A DNA stretch of 64,000 nucleotides, from the NCBI RefSeq assembly GCF_003001935.1, contig NZ_PVNG01000005.1:1-64000 (forward strand). The letters are read 5' to 3'. This stretch comes from Nonomuraea fuscirosea (lineage in GTDB: Bacteria; Actinomycetota; Actinomycetes; Streptosporangiales; Streptosporangiaceae). This document shows positions 1 through 6,537 of this stretch, in pieces. Position numbers and translations under genes: made by a program. A model generated the notes under the pieces. It did no database searches and was not told where the DNA came from. It was given only the letters and a program-made list of their open reading frames with translations. Positions within the stretch are counted from its first letter, which is position 1. Each line of letters begins with the position of its first letter.

Positions 1-44
1 ACCCCACCCGCGACTACCAACCTCAGGCAAACCCCAACACGACG

Positions 45-74
45 AAACCCCCGAACCCGTAGGTTCGAGGGTTT
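45..74 (-). terminator. Hairpin after tRNA-Pro
   Basis: Two 13-base arms (45-57 and 62-74, one mismatch, 4-base loop) form a strong stem just downstream of the minus-strand tRNA-Pro. A second small inverted repeat, GATGTCG/CGACATC, lies at 77-92 between this hairpin and the tRNA. There is no clean T-run, so this may be an intrinsic terminator or a processing stem. Confidence 0.55.
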
Positions 75-96
75 CCGATGTCGTGCGACATCACAT

Positions 97-173
97 TGGT
101 CGGGGCGACAGGATTTGAACCTGCGACTTCTTGCTCCCAAAGCAAGCGCGCTGCCAAGCTGCGCCACGCCCCG
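97..173 (-). tRNA. tRNA-Pro (anticodon TGG)
   Basis: On the minus strand the 7-bp acceptor stem CGGGGCG/CGCCCCG closes a complete cloverleaf. It has a D-arm GCGC..GCGC, an anticodon loop with TGG flanked by a GCTTGC-type stem, and a T-arm containing GGTTCAAATCC. The 3' CCA is encoded (positions 99-97) after discriminator A at 100. The anticodon reads proline CCN codons. All stems are intact. Confidence 0.97.
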
Positions 174-262
174 TCTCGTCGAGTGCGCATGCGGTCCGCG
201 ACTCCGGTACGCTTTTGCCCTGACGACCGGATGAAGTCTAGACCAGAGTTCGACCGGTTCGC

Positions 263-333
263 GCGGACGTAGCTCAATGGTAGAGCCCTAGTCTTCCAAA
301 CTAGCTACGCGGGTTCGATTCCCGTCGTCCGCT
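263..333 (+). tRNA. tRNA-Gly (anticodon TCC)
   Basis: Acceptor stem GCGGACG pairs with CGTCCGC at 326-332, with discriminator T at 333. The D-loop, the anticodon stem-loop with TCC (around 294-297) and the T-arm GGGTTCGATTCCC are all intact. CCA is not encoded. It is about 90 bp from and divergent to tRNA-Pro, so the two share a promoter region. tRNA genes are common integration sites, but no att-like repeat is visible next to this one. Confidence 0.97.
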
Positions 334-354
334 CTCAGGTTGTGCAAGGCCAGG

Positions 355-861
355 TCAGCCGCATTGCGGGGGCCTGGCCTTCGTCGTCTCCCGGCGCGCG
401 AGGGATCCGTAGGTCTCCAGGGTCGCGCGGGCGATGACGTCGATCCGGTCGCCGTACGCCGCGTGTCCGTCCGTGAGGAAGCTGCCGTCGTGGAAGGGCA
501 GGCCGCTGAACGTGGCGCGGAAGCCGCCGGCGGGCCGGGTCGCGGGAAGCGGGGCGTACGGGGCCAGCGGGCCGGGGTCGTCGGTGGCGCGGGCTCTGTG
601 GTTGTTGCGGGCCACGCGGTGGGCCTGGAGGCGGGTCAGGGCGTCGAGGCCCTTGTCGGCGTAGAACTGCAGCAGGCGGTACTGGCCGTCGAGATACGCG
701 CCGGGGCCGCCGGGCGGATGTTGCAGGAGGTAGGCGCAGACCACGACCGCGTGCCAGCGGTACATCTCCGGGTCGCGCTGCTCCTCGGACAGCACCTCGT
801 GGTAGTAGTCCGCGCAGACGCCGAGCGGGCCGGCGGTCGCGCCGCAGTCGCAATGACTCAT
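355..861 (-). CDS. DUF5946 family protein
   Basis: A 168-residue protein of unknown function. It opens MSHCDCGA with an N-terminal Cys cluster (CDCGA, then GVCADYYHEVL), followed by ERDPEMYRWHAVVVCAYLLQHP. That pattern is what I recall of the actinobacterial DUF5946 family, in which a CxC..C..H arrangement may bind a metal (inference). The start ATG at 859-861 is chosen because the conserved region begins at the first residue; the frame stays open upstream as GC-rich shadow. It is divergent from the uridine-kinase-like gene and its 3' end lies 21 bp from tRNA-Gly. No signal peptide or membrane segment is seen. Confidence 0.8.
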   Translation of the reverse strand: MSHCDCGATAGPLGVCADYYHEVLSEEQRDPEMYRWHAVVVCAYLLQHPPGGPGAYLDGQYRLLQFYADKGLDALTRLQAHRVARNNHRARATDDPGPLAPYAPLPATRPAGGFRATFSGLPFHDGSFLTDGHAAYGDRIDVIARATLETYGSLARRETTKARPPQCG

Positions 862-929
862 GGCGGGCAATCTAGGCGGCGCCCGGCCGCGTTGTCGAAG
901 GCTTTCCGTGCGCTCGTAAGCTGGGGGCG

Positions 930-1571
930 ATGCGTGCGCGACCGATCTCCCGTGAGGCCCTCGTCGAGGAACTGGCCGAGCTGATCTCCGCCGGGCCGCC
1001 GGGTTCGTGGGTGCGGGTGGCCGTGGACGGCGCTCCCTCCGCGCGGCCCGGGTCGCTCGCCGACGACCTGGTCGCGCCGCTGCGCCTTCGCGGGCGGCCG
1101 GTGCTGCGGGTGTCGGCCGGCGACTTCCTGCGGCCCGCCTCGCTCCGGCTGGAGTACGGCAGGACGGATCCCGACGCCTTCTACGACGACTGGCTGGACA
1201 TAGGGGCGCTGCGCAGGGAGGTGCTGGAGCCGCTGGATCCAGGAGGGTCGGGGCGGGTGCTGCCGGCGTTGTGGGACAGCGCGATCGACCGGGCGTACCG
1301 GGTGCCGTACGAGGAGCTGGCTCCCGGCGGGGTGGTCCTGGTCGACGGGACACTGCTGCTGGGGCGGGGGCTGGCGTTCGAGGTGAGCGTGCACCTGTGG
1401 CTGTCGCCTGGCGCGCTCGAACGCGGCACGCCCGAGGACGAGAAGTGGCGGCTGCCCGCCTACCGGCGCTACGAGCGGGAGGTGCGCCCGCAGGAGACGG
1501 CGGACGTCGTCGTACGGGCCGATCATCCGCGGCGGCCGGCCGTCCTGGTCGGGGACGCGGCCGGAACCTGA
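930..1571 (+). CDS. Uridine-kinase-like P-loop protein, degenerate Walker A
   Basis: A 213-residue protein with the layout of actinobacterial uridine/nucleoside kinase-like proteins: an N-terminal VRVAVDG strand-loop near residues 30-36, a substrate-lid region (RVSAGDFLRP, YYDD-like FYDDWLD) and a late GVVLVDGTLLLGR strand. The P-loop is odd. Where uridine kinases have DGxxxAGKTTLA, this protein has DGAPSARPGSLADDL, so the GK[T/S] lysine is missing. It may bind a nucleotide weakly, or be a non-catalytic paralogue. It is divergent from the DUF5946 gene with about 70 bp between them. The product name is from family resemblance; enzymatic activity is doubtful. Confidence 0.75.
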   Translation: MRARPISREALVEELAELISAGPPGSWVRVAVDGAPSARPGSLADDLVAPLRLRGRPVLRVSAGDFLRPASLRLEYGRTDPDAFYDDWLDIGALRREVLEPLDPGGSGRVLPALWDSAIDRAYRVPYEELAPGGVVLVDGTLLLGRGLAFEVSVHLWLSPGALERGTPEDEKWRLPAYRRYEREVRPQETADVVVRADHPRRPAVLVGDAAGT

Positions 1572-1634
1572 TCAGCGGCCGGGAAGAGCCGTGGTGGCCG
1601 CCTCGGAAGGGGAAGGTCGGCGGCCACCCGGCCG

Positions 1635-1712
1635 TCATCGCGCGGTAGGGCGCTTGCCGTGGTTCGCCTTCTTCTTCTTGCGTGCCTTGCCCTTGCGTGC
1701 GCGCCTGGCCAT
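1635..1712 (-). CDS. Ribosomal protein bL37 (25 aa)
   Basis: A 25-codon gene encoding an extremely basic peptide that opens MARRARKGKARKKKK and ends with ANHGKRPTAR. The ANHGKRP tail is the hallmark of bL37, the small actinobacterial large-subunit protein first seen in mycobacterial ribosome structures; that assignment is from memory of the family. A strong Shine-Dalgarno (GGGAGG on the minus strand) sits 7 bases before the ATG. It stands alone, convergent with the preceding kinase-like gene and divergent from the DeoR regulator. It is easy to miss because of its length. Confidence 0.85.
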   Translation of the reverse strand: MARRARKGKARKKKKANHGKRPTAR

Positions 1713-1868
1713 GAGCTCGCCTCCCGGTGATCGAGAACGGGTGATCCGGTACGGGCATGAGTTCCCAACGTCTCTCCCCGCGCTGACCAGCGCAAGTGGT
1801 CCCGGAGAACTAACATTCCCCAACAATTCCGTGTCATAATTTGGTGGAATCTGTTGGAAGGAGCGGGC

Positions 1869-2648
1869 GTGCTCGCACAGCAGCGTCAGCAGGCGATTCT
1901 CGAACGCGTGCGCAGCCACGGCGGCGTCCGGGTGGCCGATCTCGTACGCGAGCTCGGCGTCTCCGACATGACGATCCGCCGGGACCTGGAGGTGCTCGCC
2001 GAACGCGGGCTCCTGGAGAAGGTGCACGGCGGCGCGACCGCGCTCGGCCCCGGCTCGACCGAGGAGCCGGGCTTCACCGCCAAGTCCGCCCGCCAGCAGC
2101 AGGAGAAGGAGGCCATCGCGCGGCAGGCGGCGGGCCTCGTCCGGCCCGGCACGGCCGTGGCGCTGTCGGCGGGGACGACCACGTGGGCGCTGGCCCACCA
2201 TCTGATCGGCGTGCCCGACCTGACCGTGATCACCAACTCGATCCCGGTCGCGGAGGTCTTCCACCGCAACCCGCGCGCCGATCGCACCGTGGTGCTGACC
2301 GGCGGGGTGCGTACGCCGTCCGACGCGCTGGTGGGACCGGTCGCGGTGGCGGCGATCCGGCGGCTGCACGTGGACACGCTCTTCCTCGGCGTGCACGGGA
2401 TGAGCGTGCGGGCCGGGTTCACCACGCCCAACCTGCTGGAGTCGGAGACCGACAGGGAGCTGGTGACGGCGGCGACCCGGCTGGTCGTCCCGGCCGACCA
2501 CACGAAGTGGAACACGGTCGGCATCAGCACCATCGCCGAGCTGAGCGAGGCCCACGTGGTCATCAGCGACGCGGGGCTGCCCGAGGACGCACGCACGGAC
2601 CTGGCCGAACGGGCTGGGCAATTGATCATCGCGGAGGGCTCGCAGTGA
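1869..2648 (+). CDS. DeoR/GlpR-type sugar-metabolism repressor
   Basis: A 259-residue regulator. An N-terminal DeoR winged helix-turn-helix (LAQQRQQAILERVRSHGG.. VADLVRELGVSDMTIRRDL, residues 1-55, with the classic MTIRRDL recognition helix) is followed by a sugar-phosphate-binding DeoRC domain (AGTTTWALA, NSIPVAE, LTGGVRTPSDALVGP). The GTG at 1869 is chosen because GGAAGGAG lies 5-6 bases upstream; a TTG five codons earlier would overlap that site. Its stop overlaps the galT start by 4 bp (GTGA), so it probably controls galactose or sugar-phosphate use from within the operon. CATAAT at about 1834-1839 is a plausible -10 box. Confidence 0.93.
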   Translation: MLAQQRQQAILERVRSHGGVRVADLVRELGVSDMTIRRDLEVLAERGLLEKVHGGATALGPGSTEEPGFTAKSARQQQEKEAIARQAAGLVRPGTAVALSAGTTTWALAHHLIGVPDLTVITNSIPVAEVFHRNPRADRTVVLTGGVRTPSDALVGPVAVAAIRRLHVDTLFLGVHGMSVRAGFTTPNLLESETDRELVTAATRLVVPADHTKWNTVGISTIAELSEAHVVISDAGLPEDARTDLAERAGQLIIAEGSQ

Positions 2649-3724
2649 AGCGCACCATCACCCACCTGGCCGACGGCCGAGAGCTGATCTACTTCGACCG
2701 GCGCGACGACGCCGACAGGAGCGCGATCGACCGGCGTCCGCTCGGCCCCCGGCCGGTGGCCTCCGAGCTGCGCTACGACCCGCTGACCGAGGAGTGGATC
2801 GCGGTCGCCGGGCACCGGCAGACGCGGACGTTCCTGCCGACCGGCGGCGCGTCCGAGTGCCCGCTGTGCCCGTCGACGGACGAGCGGTCGACGGAGATCC
2901 CGTCGTACGACTACGACGTGGTGGTGTTCGAGAACCGCTTTCCCTCTTTCTCCACAAATTTCGGGACTTATCAGGAAGTGGGCGGGCTGAGTGAGGTCCG
3001 TCCGGGTGTGGGGAGGTGTGAGGTGGTGTGCTTCACCTCCGACCACTCCTCCTCCTTCTCCCGGCTCTCCGACGCCCAGGTGGAGCTGGTCATGGAGGCG
3101 TGGGCCGACCGCACGGCCGAGCTGTCCGGGATCGAAGGCGTGGAGCAGGTCTTCTGTTTCGAGAACCGGGGCGAGGAGATCGGCATCACGCTCGCGCATC
3201 CGCACGGCCAGATCTACGCCTACCCGTACGTCACGCCCAAGACCAAGCTGCAACTCGGCGCGGCTGCCCGCCATCGGGGGCCGGGCAACCTCTTCGCCGA
3301 CGTGCTGGCCGCCGAGCGGGAGGCGGGGACGCGGGTGGTGGCCGCCAACGAGCTGTGGACGGCGTTCGTGCCGGCCGCCGCCCGCTGGCCGTTCGAGGTG
3401 CACGTGTATCCGCACCGGCAGGTGCCCGATCTGGCGGCGCTCACGGAGGAGGAGCGGGCGGCGTTCGCTCCTCTCTACACCTCGGTGCTGCGGGCCTTCG
3501 ACGGGCTGTTCGGCGTGGTGATGCCGTACATCTCGGCCTGGCACCAGGCTCCCGTACGCCAGGACAGGGAGCTGGCGTACCTGCACCTGGAGCTGTTCAG
3601 CATCCGGCGGGCGCCGAACAAGCTGAAGTTCCTGGCCGGCTCGGAGTCGGCGATGGGCGCCTTCGTCAACGACGTGCTGCCGGAGGAGGCGGCGCGCATG
3701 CTTCGGTCACAGGTAGATCACTAA
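2645..3724 (+). CDS. galT: Galactose-1-phosphate uridylyltransferase
   Basis: A 359-residue GalT of the Leloir pathway, which swaps UMP between UDP-glucose and galactose-1-phosphate. Visible signatures are the zinc-site pair CPLC near residue 76, the N-terminal-domain ENRFPSFS, and the HIT-type active site LAHPHGQIYAYPY with H185-P-H187, the second His being the uridylylated nucleophile. The C-terminal half has YPHRQVPDL and YLHLELFSIRRAPNKLKFLAGSE. It starts with GTG overlapping the DeoR stop, so it is translationally coupled. No galK or galE follows; the next gene belongs to a separate riboswitch-controlled unit. Confidence 0.97.
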   Translation: MKRTITHLADGRELIYFDRRDDADRSAIDRRPLGPRPVASELRYDPLTEEWIAVAGHRQTRTFLPTGGASECPLCPSTDERSTEIPSYDYDVVVFENRFPSFSTNFGTYQEVGGLSEVRPGVGRCEVVCFTSDHSSSFSRLSDAQVELVMEAWADRTAELSGIEGVEQVFCFENRGEEIGITLAHPHGQIYAYPYVTPKTKLQLGAAARHRGPGNLFADVLAAEREAGTRVVAANELWTAFVPAAARWPFEVHVYPHRQVPDLAALTEEERAAFAPLYTSVLRAFDGLFGVVMPYISAWHQAPVRQDRELAYLHLELFSIRRAPNKLKFLAGSESAMGAFVNDVLPEEAARMLRSQVDH

Positions 3725-3787
3725 TTGATTTCTGCTTAAGGTCGCATGACTCGTGATCTACCACTAATATCCCCATAAGCACCGGCC

Positions 3788-3922
3788 ACAACAGCCGTAG
3801 CTTGCCTAATCCCGGGCGCGTGGCCCGGGAGCCGGGGACCCGAAACCGCACCTGGGGTGAATCCGCTTCGGTGGTAGGGCGCACTCCCATGCCCGAACCC
3901 GTCAGCTAACCCGGCCGGCAGA
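3788..3922 (+). promoter_or_regulatory. c-di-AMP (ydaO/yuaA-type) riboswitch
   Basis: The leader of the secreted protein gene carries the conserved blocks of the ydaO-yuaA cyclic-di-AMP riboswitch in order: GCCGGGGACCCGAAAC (3831-3846), CTGGGGTGAATC (3852-3863), a GGTAGGG-type element (3872-3878), and CCCGAACCCGTCAGCTAACC (3892-3911). A GC-rich hairpin CCCGGGCG..GGCCCGGG lies at 3811-3829. In actinobacteria this riboswitch class sits before cell-wall hydrolase and resuscitation-factor genes, and ligand binding usually shuts expression off. Boundaries are approximate. Confidence 0.92.
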
Positions 3923-3939
3923 GGGAGAGGAACACCTAC

Positions 3940-4896
3940 GTGGCGGCTTCGTCCCCCGCGACTCTTGCCATCGGTCTGATCACCGCCGCCGCCGTCGCCG
4001 TCATGCCGGCGATGCCGGCGTCCGCGGCCCCCAAACCCTCGGAGGCGAAGCTCCGGGCGCAGCTCAAACAGCTCAACACCAAGGTCGACAAGCTCATCGA
4101 GAAGTACAACCTCAAGCGCGTCGAGCTGGCCAAGGCCCAGCAGGCCGCCGAGGCGGCCAAGGCCAGGGTGGCCGCCGCCGAGCAGACGCTGGTCACGGCC
4201 CAGCAGCGGGTCGCCGAGATCGCCCGCCTGCGCTACCAGAACGCCGATCCGTCGCTGCCCGTCTTCCTGACCCCCGAGAACGGCAGCAGCGCCGCCCTGC
4301 TCGAACAGCTGACGGCCGAGCAGCAGGCGATCGTGCAGAGCGTGGCCAAGGCCAAGGACGACAAGGTGAAGGCGAGCAAGGAGGCCGCCGCGCTGGCGAC
4401 CAAGATCAAGACCGACGCGGCCGCGGTGGACGAGCAGCGCGACGACGCCGAGGACCTCATCGACGACATCGAGGACAAGCTCAAGGACCTGGTGCCGTTC
4501 GGGTCGGGCCGCAACTCCGACGGCTCGTGGGCGCCCCAGTTGCCGTCCGGCGCCGAGCACATCACCCCGCGTACCCAGCTGATGAAGGAGCAGGTGGCGA
4601 AGAACTTCGCGCTGCCGTTCTCCGTCGGCTGCTTCCGCGCGGGCTCCAGCGGCGAGCACCCACTGGGCCGGGCCTGCGACTTCATGATGAGCACGGGCGG
4701 CTCGATGCCGTCGGCCGCCAACAACGCCCTCGGCGACCGGCTCGCGGACTGGGCGCTGGCGAACAAGGGCAAGCTGGGCGTCAAGTACGTGATCTGGAAG
4801 CAGCGGATCAACCAGGGATCGGGCTGGCGCACGATGTCCGACCGCGGCAGCATCACCGAGAACCACTACGACCACGTGCACATCTCGATGAACTGA
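3940..4896 (+). CDS. Secreted coiled-coil protein with M15-like C-terminal domain
   Basis: A 318-residue exported protein. An Ala-rich hydrophobic signal (TLAIGLITAAAVAVMPAMPASAA) ends near residue 30. A long Lys/Ala/Glu coiled coil covers about 35-185, as in NlpC/P60 or EnvC-type wall hydrolases. The C-terminal domain (about 200-318) contains EHPLGRACDFMM and ENHYDHVHISM, a His/Asp..HxH arrangement of the zinc D-Ala-D-Ala peptidase fold (ARB-07466-like). It probably trims or binds peptidoglycan. The GTG start follows GAGGGAGAGG. The c-di-AMP riboswitch just upstream ties its level to c-di-AMP and wall or osmotic status. The signal lacks an obvious positively charged n-region. Confidence 0.88.
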   Translation: MAASSPATLAIGLITAAAVAVMPAMPASAAPKPSEAKLRAQLKQLNTKVDKLIEKYNLKRVELAKAQQAAEAAKARVAAAEQTLVTAQQRVAEIARLRYQNADPSLPVFLTPENGSSAALLEQLTAEQQAIVQSVAKAKDDKVKASKEAAALATKIKTDAAAVDEQRDDAEDLIDDIEDKLKDLVPFGSGRNSDGSWAPQLPSGAEHITPRTQLMKEQVAKNFALPFSVGCFRAGSSGEHPLGRACDFMMSTGGSMPSAANNALGDRLADWALANKGKLGVKYVIWKQRINQGSGWRTMSDRGSITENHYDHVHISMN

Positions 4897-4903
4897 AAGT
4901 AGG

Positions 4904-4930
4904 GGATATTGCATCTGATGATGCATATCC
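4904..4930. terminator. Hairpin after secreted wall protein
   Basis: GGATAT-T-GCATC and GATGC-ATATCC pair around a 4-base TGAT loop with one bulge, 8 bp after the stop of the secreted protein. No T-run follows. Its core GCATCTGATG also resembles the palindromes upstream of the integrase at 5051-5085, so it could be a protein-binding site rather than a terminator. Confidence 0.5.
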
Positions 4931-5050
4931 ACAAGTTGAGACGGCGTTTGTGCTGGCAGACGCTATGCGATTGGGCGTTTGGAGTGCCAGGTCCGCCATA
5001 TCGCCGGTGACACTCTGAGCTGCATCTTCTCTCGTTCTCCGGACGCCTTC

Positions 5051-5085
5051 TCGCATCAGATGCGAGTATGTCGCGTCTGATGCGA
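5051..5085. promoter_or_regulatory. Tandem 15-bp palindromes before integrase
   Basis: Site 1 at 5051-5065 is TCGCATC-A-GATGCGA, a perfect palindrome. Site 2 at 5071-5085 is TCGCGTC-T-GATGCGA with one mismatch. Their centres are 20 bp apart, two helical turns. The pair ends directly against the GGAGG ribosome-binding site (5086-5090) of the integrase gene, as expected for an operator, perhaps for the XRE protein of the same operon, or for recombinase arm/core sites. Confidence 0.7.
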
Positions 5086-5098
5086 GGAGGTGTTGGCG

Positions 5099-6199
5099 GT
5101 GAGAAGGGTGGCTGTGGAGGGGGCCGCTCATCTGGTTCTAGCCGATGGTGTAGTGCCTCTGCGCCCGGCTGAGACCCTGTTCGAGGGGATGCTGACCGGA
5201 TGGGAGCGACAGCAGAGGGCCCGTCTGCTGGCGGCTTCGACGATCCGAACGCGGGTGGACCTGGTCCGCCGCTTCGCGCTGTTCACTGGGACCTCGCCCT
5301 GGGAGTGGTTGCCGGGGGATGTGGAGGACTGGGCTACGGAACTGCTGTCGACGCCGAACGGGCTGGCGCGCTCGACGGTCCGGAACTACCTGAATCAGAT
5401 CGCGATGTTCTGCGACTACATCACCGACGCTCGTTACGGCTGGGCAGAGCAGTGCCTGGAGCACTTCGGTGCGCATCCGGTGCAAATCTGCCACGAAGAG
5501 AACATGCCGTCCCATTCCGCGCCCTATGAAGGGCGCCCAGAGGTACGAGCGCTGAGCCGGCGGGAGCTGCAGGACTTCTTCGACTATGCCGATGAGCAGG
5601 TGGTACGAATCCGGTCGGCGGGGCGAAAGGGGTGGGCCCCGGCCTTCCGGGACGCAACTGTGTTCAAGGTCATCTACGCCTGGGGGTTGCGGCGCCGAGA
5701 GGCTGCGCAGCTGGACCTCGCGGACTTCTCCCGCAATGCGAAAGCTCCGGAGTTCGGGCGTTACGGTGCCTGCTATGTCAGGTTCGGGAAGGCGACGAAG
5801 GGGTCGCCACCGCGGCGGCGGACCGTGCTGACTGTGTGGGAGTGGGCAGCCGAGGCGCTGGCTGAGTACGTCGAAGAGGTGCGACCACACTTCGCGGTTG
5901 GCAAGCGGCAGTTGCTCTGGCCGACTGACAGCGGCGGGCGCTTGCAGGGGCGGGAGATCACGCGGCGGTTCGCCACCTATCGAGACGCACTCGGACTAGA
6001 CGAGGAACTGCATCCGCACTGCCTGCGGCACTCCTACGTCACACATCTCATCGAGGACGGCGCCGATCCGTCTTTCGTACAACGACAGGTTGGGCACGCC
6101 TGGGGATCGACAACCGCCATCTACGCCCACGTCGGATCCGACTTCATGAACAATGCCCTGCGTGAGGTCCTCAATGCCGGCTTGGGAGAGGTAACCTAA
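5099..6199 (+). CDS. Tyrosine recombinase/integrase
   Basis: A 366-residue site-specific recombinase. An N-terminal SAM-like core-binding domain (STIRTRVDLVRRFALFTG, about 45-140) precedes the catalytic domain. All catalytic residues are visible: R198 in GLRRREA, probable K234 in KATKGSPPRRR, H307-CL-R310, H333 in VGHAWG and nucleophile Y342 in IYAHV. The GTG at 5099 is preferred over the GTG at 5090, which lies inside the GGAGG site. It is first in a three-gene operon; its TAA overlaps the next ATG by one base (TAATG). As the only intact recombinase here it probably mobilised the island. Codon use is less GC3-biased than in core neighbours. Confidence 0.95.
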   Translation: MRRVAVEGAAHLVLADGVVPLRPAETLFEGMLTGWERQQRARLLAASTIRTRVDLVRRFALFTGTSPWEWLPGDVEDWATELLSTPNGLARSTVRNYLNQIAMFCDYITDARYGWAEQCLEHFGAHPVQICHEENMPSHSAPYEGRPEVRALSRRELQDFFDYADEQVVRIRSAGRKGWAPAFRDATVFKVIYAWGLRRREAAQLDLADFSRNAKAPEFGRYGACYVRFGKATKGSPPRRRTVLTVWEWAAEALAEYVEEVRPHFAVGKRQLLWPTDSGGRLQGREITRRFATYRDALGLDEELHPHCLRHSYVTHLIEDGADPSFVQRQVGHAWGSTTAIYAHVGSDFMNNALREVLNAGLGEVT

Positions 6200-6537
6200 T
6201 GCGCTCGATCCGCTATCGCTGGCATCTGCGGGAGTTGATGGCCCAGCGCGGCATGTTCAACACCACCGATTTGGCCCCGCATCTGGCCGAACGTGGCATC
6301 GAGATGTCGGCTTCCCAGGTCCACAGACTGGTGACCGGCACCCCGGAGCGGCTCAACCTGCAGGTGTTCGCTGCACTCTGCGACATCCTGGATGCCAGTC
6401 CCGCCGAGTTGTTCGAGCCGGTTGTGGTGGAGCGGGCTCGCCGCAAGACCGCCGAGGAGTCCGGGCCTGCCTCGGCCGTCTCACCGGGCGAAGTCCGTCG
6501 GCCTCGTCGGGCCCAAATACTGCCCGACGAGCCATGA
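6199..6537 (+). CDS. Small XRE/Cro-type HTH protein
   Basis: A 112-residue DNA-binding protein. The HTH_26/Cro-C1-like domain spans about residues 5-72 (LRELMAQRGMFNTTDLAPHLAERG..MSASQVHRLVTGTPERLNLQVFAALCDILDASPAELFEPV), and a basic tail RRPRRAQ follows. It lies between the integrase (TAATG junction) and the zinc-ribbon protein (ATGA overlap of 4 bp), so the three are made from one transcript in coupled fashion. Likely roles are control of the operon, for example at the 5051-5085 palindromes, or a recombination directionality factor. Neither is shown by the sequence. Confidence 0.9.
   Translation: MRSIRYRWHLRELMAQRGMFNTTDLAPHLAERGIEMSASQVHRLVTGTPERLNLQVFAALCDILDASPAELFEPVVVERARRKTAEESGPASAVSPGEVRRPRRAQILPDEP

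Noticed and set aside
97..333. tRNA genes as the attachment site of the island
   Set aside because: They are 4.7 kb from the integrase with core genes (galT and others) in between, and no duplicated tRNA fragment was seen near 15-16 kb.
1841..2644. Upstream extension of galT
   Set aside because: The same frame is open through the DeoR gene, but the translation there is Arg/Gly-rich shadow. The GTG at 2645 with GTGA overlap is the proper start.
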